DNA of 26,145 nt from NCBI GenBank assembly GCA_964613095.1, contig CAZTFX010000029.1, positions 1 to 26,145 on the forward strand, read 5' to 3'. Positions 1 to 8,820 of this stretch are shown piece by piece. Position 1 is the first letter of the stretch. Each line of letters begins with the position of its first letter. A program made the position numbers and the translations under genes. This DNA is from RGIG4576 sp964613095 (lineage in GTDB: Bacteria; Bacteroidota; Bacteroidia; Bacteroidales; Muribaculaceae). The notes beneath the pieces are model-generated. The model was given only the letters and a program-made list of their open reading frames with translations, was not told the DNA's origin and ran no database searches.

Positions 1-232
1 CACGGTAGGCTTAGTCTTGTTAGTATGCTGTTCTTCGATCTATGTTCATTAAAAAGATAGACATTATGTTCTTGTAGTTGGTGTACAATACGACGGTGAT
101 TTGATTTATGCCGACCCACATAATGGAGGGTTATATGTTGTAAATGAAAGCTATTTCTCCGGCTGTGAAAACATTGTTATATATGGTAATGGTTCTAAAT
201 CACTTAAATTAAATAATTTGGAAGATTTATAA
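1..232 (+). pseudogene. 3' end of a C39-like cysteine peptidase, frame-broken
   Basis: The reading frame from base 53 to the TAA at 230-232 encodes a C-terminal segment starting near HYVLVVGVQYDG and followed by IYADPHNGG. The His in a G/HYVLVVG strand and the following Asp in a DP turn are the layout of the second half of papain-like C39-type peptidase domains. A stop codon (50-52) closes this frame upstream. The plausible N-terminal continuation (…SMLFFDLCSL) lies in frame 1 instead. Removing one A from the five-A run at 51-55 would join the frames as SLKDRHYVLVVG. The break may be a real mutation or an error near the contig end. Family assignment is by motif only. Confidence 0.45.
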
Positions 233-251
233 AATTATTGTTGTATATTTG
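217..251 (+). promoter_or_regulatory. Candidate Bacteroidota promoter for the four-repeat protein gene
   Basis: TATATTTG at 244-251 matches the TAnnTTTG -7 box and lies 23 bases before the ATG at 275. The nearest TTTG (217-220) is spaced 23 bases away, longer than the usual 19-21, so the -33 assignment is weak. Confidence 0.35.
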
Positions 252-274
252 ATTAATCTAAAACCTTTCAATTT

Positions 275-1927
275 ATGATTCAAAGAACGATATATACAAT
301 AATTTTGATATTTATTTGTCTTGTGCCTATTATGGCACAAGACAAATCTACAATGGAAAAATTAATAAATAAAGATTGGTATGAGTTGAATCTCAAAACG
401 ATGAAAGCACACGAGAATTTCTATATCCGTTTCACCGGCACACAACGTTTGATTATAGGAATCGATTCTACTGACAACATAAAGGCACGTGTTCAACAAT
501 ATTATTTATCCAATAAGTATGAAGATAAATTTGATTCAACAAAAATAGGAAAAAACAAATTTGGAAATTATATAATATTTAATAGTAATGCAAACAATGC
601 CATCTGTCATAAAATAGAAAACCTAAACGAAGAAAGTTGCAATTTGATTGAAGTTAGTAATCCATCACTATCTCGAAGAATTTATTTTTCCGATCCAAAA
701 CAATTAAAAAAAGAAGGTGAAATAATATCTACCATTGATTTATTAGCCGACAAGATATGGTATCAAATCAATCCTGAAACAGGTGAACGCTTAAACATAG
801 AGCATACTTATGGTTATAGCTTGTTTGTAAGATGTATTATGCCGGAAAACAGAAAAACACAAAGTCCGCAATGGATGTTTCGAGAATTTTTTCTTTCGGA
901 CACCATTGTAACAGAATTCGACCGTTCTATGGTTGCTAAAAAAATAAATGGAGTTTATTTAGTTGTAAATGAATTAGGCGATAATGGAGAATGGCAAACT
1001 GCTACATACGATATTACCACCTTATCGGAAAATCGTCTTGTTTTAGAGTGTATCTACCCCAAGGGATATGCAACCCAAGTCTTTGAAAGTACACTTTACT
1101 CTCAAAATGCAGAACATGCAAAACGTAAACCTCAACAAAAAACACTTATGGAAAAGGAATGGTATAGAATAGATACCATCACATGGAAGAGAGACAATAT
1201 TATAGAACGCTACAATAAAACACTTGTAACAAGAACTATCCCTATTAAAACAGGAAACGATACAATACATGTAAAAAAAATCTACGAATATTATATGTCT
1301 AACCAACCTGAAACAGAATTTGATTGGACAAAAAAAGGTAAGATAACAGAGGGCGATTATATTGTAATAAAAGAACCTGACAAAAGAGGTGTATGGACAA
1401 CCATGAATTACAGAATAGTGATGATGGAAGACTGTAATATGATAACACTAAAAGAAATTGATAATGATACTACTTTGTATGCATATGAACGTGACAATAT
1501 TTCTACGGTTCATGATACTATAAAAACAGATAGTATAGAGAAGAAAACCATGATGGATATGCTTGTGGGTAAGCAATGGCTAAAAGTGAGAAATGGAAGA
1601 AAAGTAATAGCAAATATTCGTTATTTCACAGAGACACAAATGATCAGTCCATTTATTTACAAAGTTGATGGAGGATATATCTCGAAAATATATACATACG
1701 ACTATTATTTGGCAGACTTTCCGGACTATAATTTCAGTTATGACCAACAAGCTAAAAAACGTAAAAATGGGAAATATTTCAATTATAGAAGTCCGACAAT
1801 TTTCTCCGAAAAGAAATCTTTTCAAGACAAAATACTATACTTATCTGATAGATTATTCATATATGAATTCTATAAATATACTGAATATGGTCCTACTGTT
1901 TTTCGAAATATGCTTATAAGCGAATAG
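275..1927 (+). CDS. Secreted protein with four tandem lipocalin-like repeats
   Basis: 550 residues. An N-terminal signal peptide (about residues 1-22, hydrophobic IILIFICLVPIMAQ) has no lipobox Cys, so the product is probably exported to the periplasm or outside the cell. The mature protein consists of four diverged copies of a unit of about 130 residues. Each copy opens with a helix-like leader (MEKLINKDW, DLLADKIW, LMEKEW, MDMLVGKQW) whose conserved Trp falls at residues 35, 162, 296 and 435. Later come a YYLSN/FFLSD/YYMSN/YYLAD strand, an aromatic-Asp or Asn pair (FD, FD, FD, FS) and a G-x-Y-hydrophobic strand. The pattern resembles small beta-barrel lipocalin-like domains of Bacteroidales, but I do not recognise a named family. 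The ATG at 275 is the first in frame and directly yields the signal peptide. No partner gene is evident; a terminator lies at 2069-2106. Function unknown. Confidence 0.8.
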   Translation: MIQRTIYTIILIFICLVPIMAQDKSTMEKLINKDWYELNLKTMKAHENFYIRFTGTQRLIIGIDSTDNIKARVQQYYLSNKYEDKFDSTKIGKNKFGNYIIFNSNANNAICHKIENLNEESCNLIEVSNPSLSRRIYFSDPKQLKKEGEIISTIDLLADKIWYQINPETGERLNIEHTYGYSLFVRCIMPENRKTQSPQWMFREFFLSDTIVTEFDRSMVAKKINGVYLVVNELGDNGEWQTATYDITTLSENRLVLECIYPKGYATQVFESTLYSQNAEHAKRKPQQKTLMEKEWYRIDTITWKRDNIIERYNKTLVTRTIPIKTGNDTIHVKKIYEYYMSNQPETEFDWTKKGKITEGDYIVIKEPDKRGVWTTMNYRIVMMEDCNMITLKEIDNDTTLYAYERDNISTVHDTIKTDSIEKKTMMDMLVGKQWLKVRNGRKVIANIRYFTETQMISPFIYKVDGGYISKIYTYDYYLADFPDYNFSYDQQAKKRKNGKYFNYRSPTIFSEKKSFQDKILYLSDRLFIYEFYKYTEYGPTVFRNMLISE

Positions 1928-2068
1928 ATCTCCCTATCCTAAAACTCAATGAGTAGATTTATTGTGCTTACTCTCTGATTGTAACCGCACTGATAAACGG
2001 AGGTTTCACATTCCTTCTTATTTTTTAATGGTTTCATAAGAAATAATAGTATAAAAGAATAGATAAAC

Positions 2069-2106
2069 AAGGAGGTTACATCGATTGATATAACCTCTTT
2101 TATTTT
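2069..2106. terminator. Bidirectional intrinsic terminator between the four-repeat gene and mutS
   Basis: A 10-bp stem (2069-2078 with 2091-2100, one G-T wobble, 12-base loop) is followed on the + strand by TTTTATTTT. On the - strand the stem runs into CTTGTTTAT. It lies between the convergent ends of the four-repeat gene and mutS and could serve both. Confidence 0.6.
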
Positions 2107-2125
2107 GTCTTTGAAAGTGCTATTT

Positions 2126-4747
2126 TCAGTCTTTGCCGGTAATGATTTTCTTGATTTCGTTGAGCTTATTAAGAGCCTCTACCGGTGTAAGATTATTGAT
2201 ATCTACATGAAGAATCTCGTCACGCACTTGGCAAAGCACCGGATCTTCGAGTTGGAAGAACGATAATTGCATTCCCGGAGTAGAACTTCCTACTTCGGCA
2301 AGATTTTTGTGCATATTCTCATTACTTCCACTATTGTTGTCTTCGAGAATTTTAAGAACCTCGTTGGCACGAGAAACTATTGTTTGCGGCATTCCGGCAA
2401 TCTTTGCCACATGAATACCGAAACTATGTTGACTGCCACCACGCACAAGTTTACGTACAAACACAACTTTACCGGCTATTTCCTTTACCGATACATTGTA
2501 ATTGGCAATGCGCTTAAATGTCTTTTCCATTTCGTTCAATTCATGGTAGTGTGTGGCGAAAAGCGTTTTTGCTCTTGCACGAGAATTCTCGTGAATGTAT
2601 TCCACAATAGCCCAAGCAATAGAAATTCCATCGTAGGTACTTGTTCCACGACCAAGTTCGTCAAACAGGATAAGACTGCGTTCGCTTATATTGTTAAGAA
2701 TCGACGCGGCTTCGGTCATTTCCACCATGAAAGTTGATTCTCCCAGTGAAATATTGTCACTTGCTCCCACGCGAGTAAAAATCTTATCCACTATACCTAT
2801 TTTTGCGGCTTCGGCAGGAACAAAACAACCTATTTGTGCCATAAGTACGATAAGAGCTGTTTGACGCAGTAAAGCAGATTTACCTGCCATATTCGGTCCG
2901 GTAATCATAATGATTTGCTGATTGTCATTGCTCAACCGCACACTGTTGGATATATATTTCTCCCCTATAGGAAGTTCCTTTTCTATCACAGGGTGACGTC
3001 CTTCGGTAATATCTATTTCCAATGTATCATTCACTTCGGGACGATTATATTTATTTTCTATAGCGGCACGCGTGAATGCACATAGACAGTCAAGGCGTGC
3101 TACAAGATTGGAGTCAACCTGAATGGCAGGAATAAACTCGCCCACAGCAGCGACAAGTTCATTAAACAGGCGCATTTCAATGGATTGTATTTTCTCTTCG
3201 GCTCCCAAAATCTTTTCTTCATACTCTTTAAGCTCTTGGGTAACATATCGTTCAGCATTAACCAGAGTTTGCTTGCGAATCCACTCCGCCGGGACTTTAT
3301 CTTTATGGGTGTTACGCACTTCGATGTAATACCCGAAAACGTTGTTATAACTTATCTTAAGACTTGGAATATTGGTACGTTCACTTTCGCGTTGTTGAAT
3401 CTTCATCAAGTAATCTTTACTTGACATGGAAAGTTCGCGTAACTCATCAAGTTCATCATTTACCCCGCTATTTATAACATTTCCGCGATTAAGCATATTA
3501 GGTGCATCGGGATTTATTTCTCGTTCAATGCGATCATAAATAGTTTTGCAGGGGTTGAATTGCTCGCCGAAAGCATTAAGAACCACATTATCGGCATCCA
3601 TGCATAATTGCTTGATAGGAACAATTGCACCCAACGCATTCTTGAGTTGCACTAATTCACGCGGAGTAATGCGACCTACTGCAACTTTGGAAATAAGTCG
3701 TTCCATATCTCCTATCATCTCTAGTTGGTCTTTTAAAATATCACGACCTTCACGGTCTTTAAAGAAATATTCTACCACATCAAGACGATTGGTGATTTGC
3801 GTTACATCTTTAAGCGGGAAAAGAATCCATCGACGAAGAAGTCGTGCCCCCATAGGTGACATTGTGCGATCTATAACCGAAAGCAAGCTCTTTCCATCAT
3901 CGCACATAGGGTCGATAAGTTCCAAATTACGCACAGTGAAACGATCAAGGCGCACATATCGTTCTTCTTCAATGCGGGAAAGGGTTGTGATGTGACCTAT
4001 CTGCGTGTGTTGCGTAATATCAAGATAATGAAGGATTGCACCCGAAGCTGTTATCGCGTCACTCATTTGATGTATTCCGAAACCTTTTAGATTTTTCGTT
4101 TCAAAGTGCTTTAACAATCTGTCTGAAGCCGAATCATAAGTAAATACCCAATCTTCAAGCTCAAATGTGAGATACTTTGATGTAAACGACGAATTGAACA
4201 ATTGGCGATTACTTCTTTCGATAAGAACCTCTTTGGGGGAGAAATTGGCTAACAGTTTATCCACATAATCGGCTTTTCCTTCGGCTGTAAGAAATTCACC
4301 TGTACTAATGTCAAGAAACGCCACACCGCATTGTTTTTTCCCGAAATGAACTGCCGCAAGGAAATTATTCTCGCGATGATTAAGGATATTGTCGTTGATA
4401 GACACTCCCGGTGTCACAAGCTCGGTTATACCGCGTTTCACAAGTTTTTTTGTGAGTTTCGGGTCTTCCAATTGCTCGCAAATGGCAACACGTTTACCTG
4501 CACGTACCAACTTAGGCAAATAAGTATCAAGTGCATGATGTGGGAATCCAGCCATTTCTATACTCTTTGCAGCTCCATTTGCACGTCGAGTAAGAGTTAT
4601 ACCTAAAATTTCGGCTGATGCTATAGCGTCTTCGCAATATGTCTCATAAAAGTCTCCTACGCGAAACAAAAGCACAGCATCGGGGTGCTTTGCTTTCATC
4701 TCGAAATACTGCTTCATCAGCGGGGTTTCAACTACATCTTTTGCCAC
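2126..4747 (-). CDS. mutS: DNA mismatch repair ATPase MutS
   Basis: 873 residues, full length for MutS. It recognises base mismatches and small loops in DNA and recruits MutL. Domain I has the mismatch-wedging Phe-x-Glu in GDFYE (F33, E35). The connector, lever and clamp domains follow. The ABC ATPase has Walker A GPNMAGKS (617-624), the signature region around GASDNISLGESTF, Walker B with D696/E697 in LILFDELGRGTS, and the H-loop in FATHYHEL. The start is GTG (complement of 4745-4747), giving MAKDVVETPLMKQYF and supported by a GGAG element 6 bases upstream. The downstream C-terminal tail is family-typical. The gene has its own promoter although the restriction operon lies just upstream on the same strand. 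Its G+C content (28 of 60 in bases 3901-3960) is clearly higher than that of the neighbouring restriction genes, consistent with a resident core gene. Confidence 0.98.
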   Translation of the reverse strand: MAKDVVETPLMKQYFEMKAKHPDAVLLFRVGDFYETYCEDAIASAEILGITLTRRANGAAKSIEMAGFPHHALDTYLPKLVRAGKRVAICEQLEDPKLTKKLVKRGITELVTPGVSINDNILNHRENNFLAAVHFGKKQCGVAFLDISTGEFLTAEGKADYVDKLLANFSPKEVLIERSNRQLFNSSFTSKYLTFELEDWVFTYDSASDRLLKHFETKNLKGFGIHQMSDAITASGAILHYLDITQHTQIGHITTLSRIEEERYVRLDRFTVRNLELIDPMCDDGKSLLSVIDRTMSPMGARLLRRWILFPLKDVTQITNRLDVVEYFFKDREGRDILKDQLEMIGDMERLISKVAVGRITPRELVQLKNALGAIVPIKQLCMDADNVVLNAFGEQFNPCKTIYDRIEREINPDAPNMLNRGNVINSGVNDELDELRELSMSSKDYLMKIQQRESERTNIPSLKISYNNVFGYYIEVRNTHKDKVPAEWIRKQTLVNAERYVTQELKEYEEKILGAEEKIQSIEMRLFNELVAAVGEFIPAIQVDSNLVARLDCLCAFTRAAIENKYNRPEVNDTLEIDITEGRHPVIEKELPIGEKYISNSVRLSNDNQQIIMITGPNMAGKSALLRQTALIVLMAQIGCFVPAEAAKIGIVDKIFTRVGASDNISLGESTFMVEMTEAASILNNISERSLILFDELGRGTSTYDGISIAWAIVEYIHENSRARAKTLFATHYHELNEMEKTFKRIANYNVSVKEIAGKVVFVRKLVRGGSQHSFGIHVAKIAGMPQTIVSRANEVLKILEDNNSGSNENMHKNLAEVGSSTPGMQLSFFQLEDPVLCQVRDEILHVDINNLTPVEALNKLNEIKKIITGKD

Positions 4748-4752
4748 CTTAT

Positions 4753-4756
4753 CTCC
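4753..4756 (-). promoter_or_regulatory. Ribosome binding site fixing the GTG start of mutS
   Basis: GGAG (in AAGGAGATAAG on the minus strand) sits 5-8 bases before the GTG at 4747. Clear Shine-Dalgarno sites are uncommon in Bacteroidota, so this one helps select the non-ATG start. Confidence 0.55.
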
Positions 4757-4770
4757 TTTTTAAATTCTTA

Positions 4771-4801
4771 CAAAAATAACAAAATCTCCCCACACCACCA
4801 A
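4771..4801 (-). promoter_or_regulatory. mutS: mutS promoter (-7 TATTTTTG, -33 TTG)
   Basis: On the minus strand TATTTTTG (complement of 4771-4778) matches TAnnTTTG. A TTG (complement of 4799-4801) lies 20 bases upstream. The mutS start is about 24 bases downstream. The promoter occupies the gap left of the restriction endonuclease stop codon. Confidence 0.6.
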
Positions 4802-4833
4802 AAAACACAATAAATGAAGAAATAAAGAATCTC

Positions 4834-6807
4834 TTATGATTCCGATATCTTTACATAATCATCATACCATTTTCTGGCTTTCATTTCTTGGGAATTATAA
4901 GCAATATCAAATCTATTGTATAATTGTTTATATAGCATACGCATACTAATAATATTACGTAAATCGGAAATTTGCAGTGGTATAATTTTCATTGACTCCA
5001 CAAAGCGTTCCTCGTTTTGAGGGTCATAATATAGATAATTCTTTCTACTTCTAAAATCACTTAGCACATTCACATGCAGATTATTCGTTACAAACACACA
5101 ATACGAGTTCATGTTTCCATTAGCCAATAAATGATTTCCCAAATGTCTTGAAACAGGTTCCATTTCCATTCGTCGTTGATTTGTGCTATCGGCTAAAGTT
5201 GCTTCTATTAGTAATGTATGAGCCGGATAATTCTCGGTCTTGGTATATTCATATACAATATCGGCTTCGCCTCCTGCTGCATGAGTTTTAGGTAACAAGT
5301 TGGCATCAAGAGATAATTTCATATAATCCAAAATATGTCCTTTATATTCACTTATTTTATACCATATTATTCCTAATATATACTCAAATATCGTAGGAAT
5401 ATCGGCATTATCGGTAACCATATTTTCTATTTCGGAATCGTTTCTTGTATCAAAGCAGTCAAGTAATTTCAACAGTTTATCATCAGAGAATTTTGTGTCT
5501 ATCAAATGATGCAAGCGTTCATATTTTCTTTTATCAACTTCGGAGTAAACTTCATCAATAGTCTTAACTGATGTTCCAAGTTCTTGATTTAATCTATCTA
5601 TAATAGTATTTGCATTAAATGTCAAGCAAGAGGATATTTCCGACATTTCTATGTCTTCCGGCAAATACTCATTTTCTTTATATGCATCATTATATAAATC
5701 AGAGATAACAGAATTGAAATATTGTTTTGGAACAATATCCAATTTTATTGTATCCTCTTCAAATAATAAAATATCAGCCGTTGACAAATATCGTTTATTT
5801 AAATCATAATAATCATGCAATGTTGCTTTAGCTTTAAACAAATGCATCATACTGAAGAAAATTCTTTTAAATTCCGTCTCACTCGATACTGAGCTAAATT
5901 CATTATATAGAAGGCTATCTTCAGGAGATTCCTTTATTTTTCCACGAGATAACGATTTAAAAAGGAAACGACGCCACCAAACTCCCAACTTGATCCCTTT
6001 GGTGACATCATATAAATCTACAATTTTACCGGAATCTTTTTTACAAAAGACCTCGTACAAGCAATTATATAATGAGTAATAAGCCTTATCATAACTTTTA
6101 CTTTTTCGGTTAAATCCTATCGTCATAATAAGTTCTTCTGTTACATCGTTTTCCAAAAATAAATTTAAGGCAGCTTGATAATTCGGCATGTTAAGCAGTG
6201 TACCAATTATAACAGAATCTACATCGCATAGTCCATTCCTTAATTCCGTTATCTTCTTAATTACATTATTTGTTACATCTCTATTAACACATAATGGTAA
6301 AAGATAAGTAAATTCTTCTCTCGTAAGATATTCTAACTTTGAAAGTACATATAACAAAACTATTAATGGACGAACTGTATTTTCATCAACCTTACATGAT
6401 GTCTTAAGTAACTGTTTAAGATAAATGAAACTATCTTTTGCAATAAATAAATCATTGTCTATAGAGAAATCACCTATACGACTTATATTCAATAACTTTT
6501 CACCAGCAACTGTTAATTTACGATTAGAATCAATCAGCCCCAAATCTTCAAGTCCGGATGTTTTCTGCCGTGCATCTTTTGCCTTATTAGGTGCGTCCCC
6601 TTTAACAAACTCTTGAGCTTTTAAAAATAAATAATATTTTTCTTGTAATTGCTCATTATTTTGCCAATTTAATTGCTGTAATCCAGAATTCTTCCAAAAT
6701 TCATCAAGCAACGACAATTGTATCTCAATTGTTCTATTGAAATTTTTGGTGCGAAAACTTGTAGTTCCTATATTCCAGCAAAAACTCTTATATGATATGG
6801 ACTCCAT
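4834..6807 (-). CDS. AlwI-family type IIS restriction endonuclease
   Basis: 657 residues. The N-terminus (SFCWNIGTTSFRTKNFNRTIE, LLDEFW) matches the opening of AlwI-type enzymes, whose family also includes MlyI, PleI and the nickase Nt.BstNBI. The helical middle is DNA-recognition-like. The C-terminal PD-(D/E)XK-type core is visible as GGEAD (D516), LLIEATL (E535, T537) and a further Glu at 548, followed by PVSRHLGNHLL. Established family members recognise asymmetric five-base sites (GGATC or GAGTC) and cut a few bases away, some on one strand only. Which site this enzyme reads is inference. The ATG at 6807 lies 13 bases after the stop of methyltransferase B, so it is the last gene of a three-gene operon. 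It is strongly AT-rich (14 G+C of 60 in 6241-6300), suggesting horizontal transfer. The frame is intact and all three core acidic residues are present, so it is probably active. Confidence 0.85.
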   Translation of the reverse strand: MESISYKSFCWNIGTTSFRTKNFNRTIEIQLSLLDEFWKNSGLQQLNWQNNEQLQEKYYLFLKAQEFVKGDAPNKAKDARQKTSGLEDLGLIDSNRKLTVAGEKLLNISRIGDFSIDNDLFIAKDSFIYLKQLLKTSCKVDENTVRPLIVLLYVLSKLEYLTREEFTYLLPLCVNRDVTNNVIKKITELRNGLCDVDSVIIGTLLNMPNYQAALNLFLENDVTEELIMTIGFNRKSKSYDKAYYSLYNCLYEVFCKKDSGKIVDLYDVTKGIKLGVWWRRFLFKSLSRGKIKESPEDSLLYNEFSSVSSETEFKRIFFSMMHLFKAKATLHDYYDLNKRYLSTADILLFEEDTIKLDIVPKQYFNSVISDLYNDAYKENEYLPEDIEMSEISSCLTFNANTIIDRLNQELGTSVKTIDEVYSEVDKRKYERLHHLIDTKFSDDKLLKLLDCFDTRNDSEIENMVTDNADIPTIFEYILGIIWYKISEYKGHILDYMKLSLDANLLPKTHAAGGEADIVYEYTKTENYPAHTLLIEATLADSTNQRRMEMEPVSRHLGNHLLANGNMNSYCVFVTNNLHVNVLSDFRSRKNYLYYDPQNEERFVESMKIIPLQISDLRNIISMRMLYKQLYNRFDIAYNSQEMKARKWYDDYVKISES

Positions 6808-6820
6808 ATTGCAATAGATT

Positions 6821-7744
6821 TTAATAGTTCGTTATTAGCACTTCCTGACAATGTAAATCCCTGTTTTTACAATGATAATTTGAGTTAGAGTAATTATAAT
6901 CCAAATAATGACATTTATAGTTACTGTTTTCTGTCAACCAAGCCTTTAGTATAGTATTGACTTTCCCTTTATTTTCCAATACATTAGATAATGCAAACCT
7001 TATGTTACGTTCATTTAATTTATCCAAAAAAGATAGCAACTCTATTTCTTTCTTTTCATTCCATCTACCTTGTTCATTGTAAGAAGCACAAGTAATTAAA
7101 TAGGGTGGATCGGCATATACAAAATCATTTTCGGTAAAATTGTCTGTACACATTAAGTTGAAATCCACGCAAGAAAAAGAACTGTTTAATTCATGCAAGC
7201 GGTCTATAAAAAGTGATAATTTTTTTTGCATTGATTTATTAAAATCCCTTTTTCCGACAGGCAAATTAAATTCTTTTTTAGAATTGAATCTTATTTGATT
7301 ATTGAAAGAAAAAATTATTAAAACAAATAACGTGATATAATAATGATAATCCAATACTTTTGTTTGGTTGAAATCGCTTCTTAATCTTACGAAATTTTTC
7401 TTATTATAACTTCCTAAACCTATTGCACTATCACATTTATAATATTTATATCCATACTTTGACACATCAGAAAGACCATATTCTGAAATAATCTGATTTA
7501 TCCAAGAAAATATCGATTCTCTATCAACATTTTTGAATGTTTGTAAAAGATAAATTACCTCTTTACTGATATCATTAAAAATCACTCTTTGGCAATCTAC
7601 ATTGGCTCCGACATTTCCTCCACCACAGAACAAATCGATGAATGTATTTATTTTCTTTGGAAATCTCGGCAATATTTGAGACAACAACTTATACTTGCCT
7701 CCTGTATAATTCAATGGTGATTGAAGATATTCATTAATAGGCAT
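6821..7744 (-). CDS. D12-class (Dam-like) N6-adenine methyltransferase B of the type IIS system
   Basis: 307 residues from the ATG at 7744. The motif order is that of group alpha (D12/Dam-like) enzymes: motif X in SPLNYTGGKYKLL (residues 9-21), AdoMet-binding motif I in FIDLFCGGGNVG (35-46), target-recognition region in the middle, and catalytic motif IV DPPY at 212-215. It would transfer methyl groups to adenine on one strand of the asymmetric site. ATG 7744 starts two bases after the TAG of methyltransferase A. An upstream GTG at 7756 would add four residues (MQID) and overlap A by 10 bases. I prefer the ATG, but either is possible. The endonuclease follows 13 bases downstream. AT-rich like its partners. 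Confidence 0.88.
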   Translation of the reverse strand: MPINEYLQSPLNYTGGKYKLLSQILPRFPKKINTFIDLFCGGGNVGANVDCQRVIFNDISKEVIYLLQTFKNVDRESIFSWINQIISEYGLSDVSKYGYKYYKCDSAIGLGSYNKKNFVRLRSDFNQTKVLDYHYYITLFVLIIFSFNNQIRFNSKKEFNLPVGKRDFNKSMQKKLSLFIDRLHELNSSFSCVDFNLMCTDNFTENDFVYADPPYLITCASYNEQGRWNEKKEIELLSFLDKLNERNIRFALSNVLENKGKVNTILKAWLTENSNYKCHYLDYNYSNSNYHCKNRDLHCQEVLITNY

Positions 7745-7746
7745 AT

Positions 7747-8766
7747 CTATTTGCACTTACATAAGAATAACCGTTCTTCGTTCTCTTGGATATCAGATTT
7801 CCCTGTTGTAAAGGGCTTATATTTTTCTGAGAAAACAAGCAAATCTCCCTTACTACTCAGAACATCACAGATAAAAGAATCCGATATCTTGGCATTTGAC
7901 CTGTCGTTTCCTTTATTTGACATATTATTATAAGAAAATAATATATATCTTGAATTAATATTATTTATTAAATCGGCAAATGCCATTTCTGCATCTTTTG
8001 TACAATATTTGCTTTTTAAGTTCTTTCTATCCATTTTTCTGGCAACGCCCTTTAATTGAGGCTTTTCCCAACGTGCCACATTTTCAAGCAAATGATAAGC
8101 ATCACAATATTGACGCGAATTATAAGGAGGATCTAAATATACCAAATCAGCCTTGATTCTCTTTACCACATCATTGGCATCCTCGTTATAACATCTGTTC
8201 TCCAAATGATTATTTTGAGGAACATTCGGAACATATAATTCCAACGATTTGTCAAAAGCAACATCTTTTCGGTATGCATCATAATGCCCGCAAGTATTTG
8301 CAATTTTATCCATGGCATATAATAACGATGTAACTAAGATTGCTCTTTCTCGCGCATTAAGTTCTCCCTTTTTAAAGCAATCTTCTATGTCTTCTCTGAT
8401 AAATCCTATTCTTCGACAATCATTTTTACTGAAATATGTGTCAGCAAAATGTATTGACATATAATTATCCTCTTGTGGAATTAAAGAATTATATTTTATC
8501 ACAAAATCAACAATCTTATCATAACTATAATCATCACTGCCAAACCAAGCGTAATTGCATATATAGTTGCTATACATCAAGTCATTGGTAATTATAATTT
8601 TATCGGGAAAGGCAGATGAAACTGCCCCCGTTCCGGCAAAAACATCGGCAATCGACTCCACTCCAATGCAATTTTCATTAATCACACCGGTAATAAAAGG
8701 TAACAGTTTATATTTGTTACCTAAATATCTTCTGTTATTGATGGCAGATGTTTTAAATTGTTTCAC
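7747..8766 (-). CDS. D12-class N6-adenine methyltransferase A of the type IIS system
   Basis: 339 residues, first gene of the operon. Motif X is NNRRYLGNKYKLLPFI (residues 10-25), motif I is DVFAGTG (41-47) and catalytic motif IV is DPPYNSRQY (DPPY at 212-215). This is the N6-adenine D12 class; the DPPYNSRQYCDAYHLLENVARW block resembles type IIS-associated enzymes such as the methylase halves of FokI-like systems. Two different adenine methyltransferases are expected where the recognition site is asymmetric, because each strand needs its own enzyme. The start is a GTG (complement of 8764-8766); an in-frame TAG a few codons upstream and the absence of an ATG before the motif X region support it. 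The leader is short, about 30 bases from the predicted transcription start. Placing the methylases before the nuclease lets protection accumulate first. Confidence 0.9.
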   Translation of the reverse strand: MKQFKTSAINNRRYLGNKYKLLPFITGVINENCIGVESIADVFAGTGAVSSAFPDKIIITNDLMYSNYICNYAWFGSDDYSYDKIVDFVIKYNSLIPQEDNYMSIHFADTYFSKNDCRRIGFIREDIEDCFKKGELNARERAILVTSLLYAMDKIANTCGHYDAYRKDVAFDKSLELYVPNVPQNNHLENRCYNEDANDVVKRIKADLVYLDPPYNSRQYCDAYHLLENVARWEKPQLKGVARKMDRKNLKSKYCTKDAEMAFADLINNINSRYILFSYNNMSNKGNDRSNAKISDSFICDVLSSKGDLLVFSEKYKPFTTGKSDIQENEERLFLCKCK

Positions 8767-8785
8767 TTCGTTATATTTTGCCTAT

Positions 8786-8820
8786 AAGGCTTTCACTCTT
8801 GCAAAGATAATGAAAGCCTT
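8786..8820. promoter_or_regulatory. Perfect 10-bp inverted repeat overlapping the restriction operon promoter
   Basis: AAGGCTTTCA (8786-8795) and TGAAAGCCTT (8811-8820) are exact reverse complements separated by 15 bases. The spacer holds the -7 box of the methyltransferase A promoter. It is not followed by a T tract on the minus strand, so it does not look like a terminator there. An operator is the simplest reading; a hairpin at the 5' end of the mRNA is the alternative. Confidence 0.5.

Noticed and set aside
3546..3995. 149-residue + strand open frame inside mutS, and similar long antisense frames in mutS and the kinase gene
   Set aside because: It is antisense to an unmistakable gene, has no start signals or recognisable domains, and its Ser/Arg-rich composition is what antisense frames usually give.
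8786..8820. The inverted repeat as terminator of the nucleoside kinase gene
   Set aside because: On the minus strand it is followed by ATAGGC and not by a T tract; the T-rich side is on the + strand, where no gene ends.
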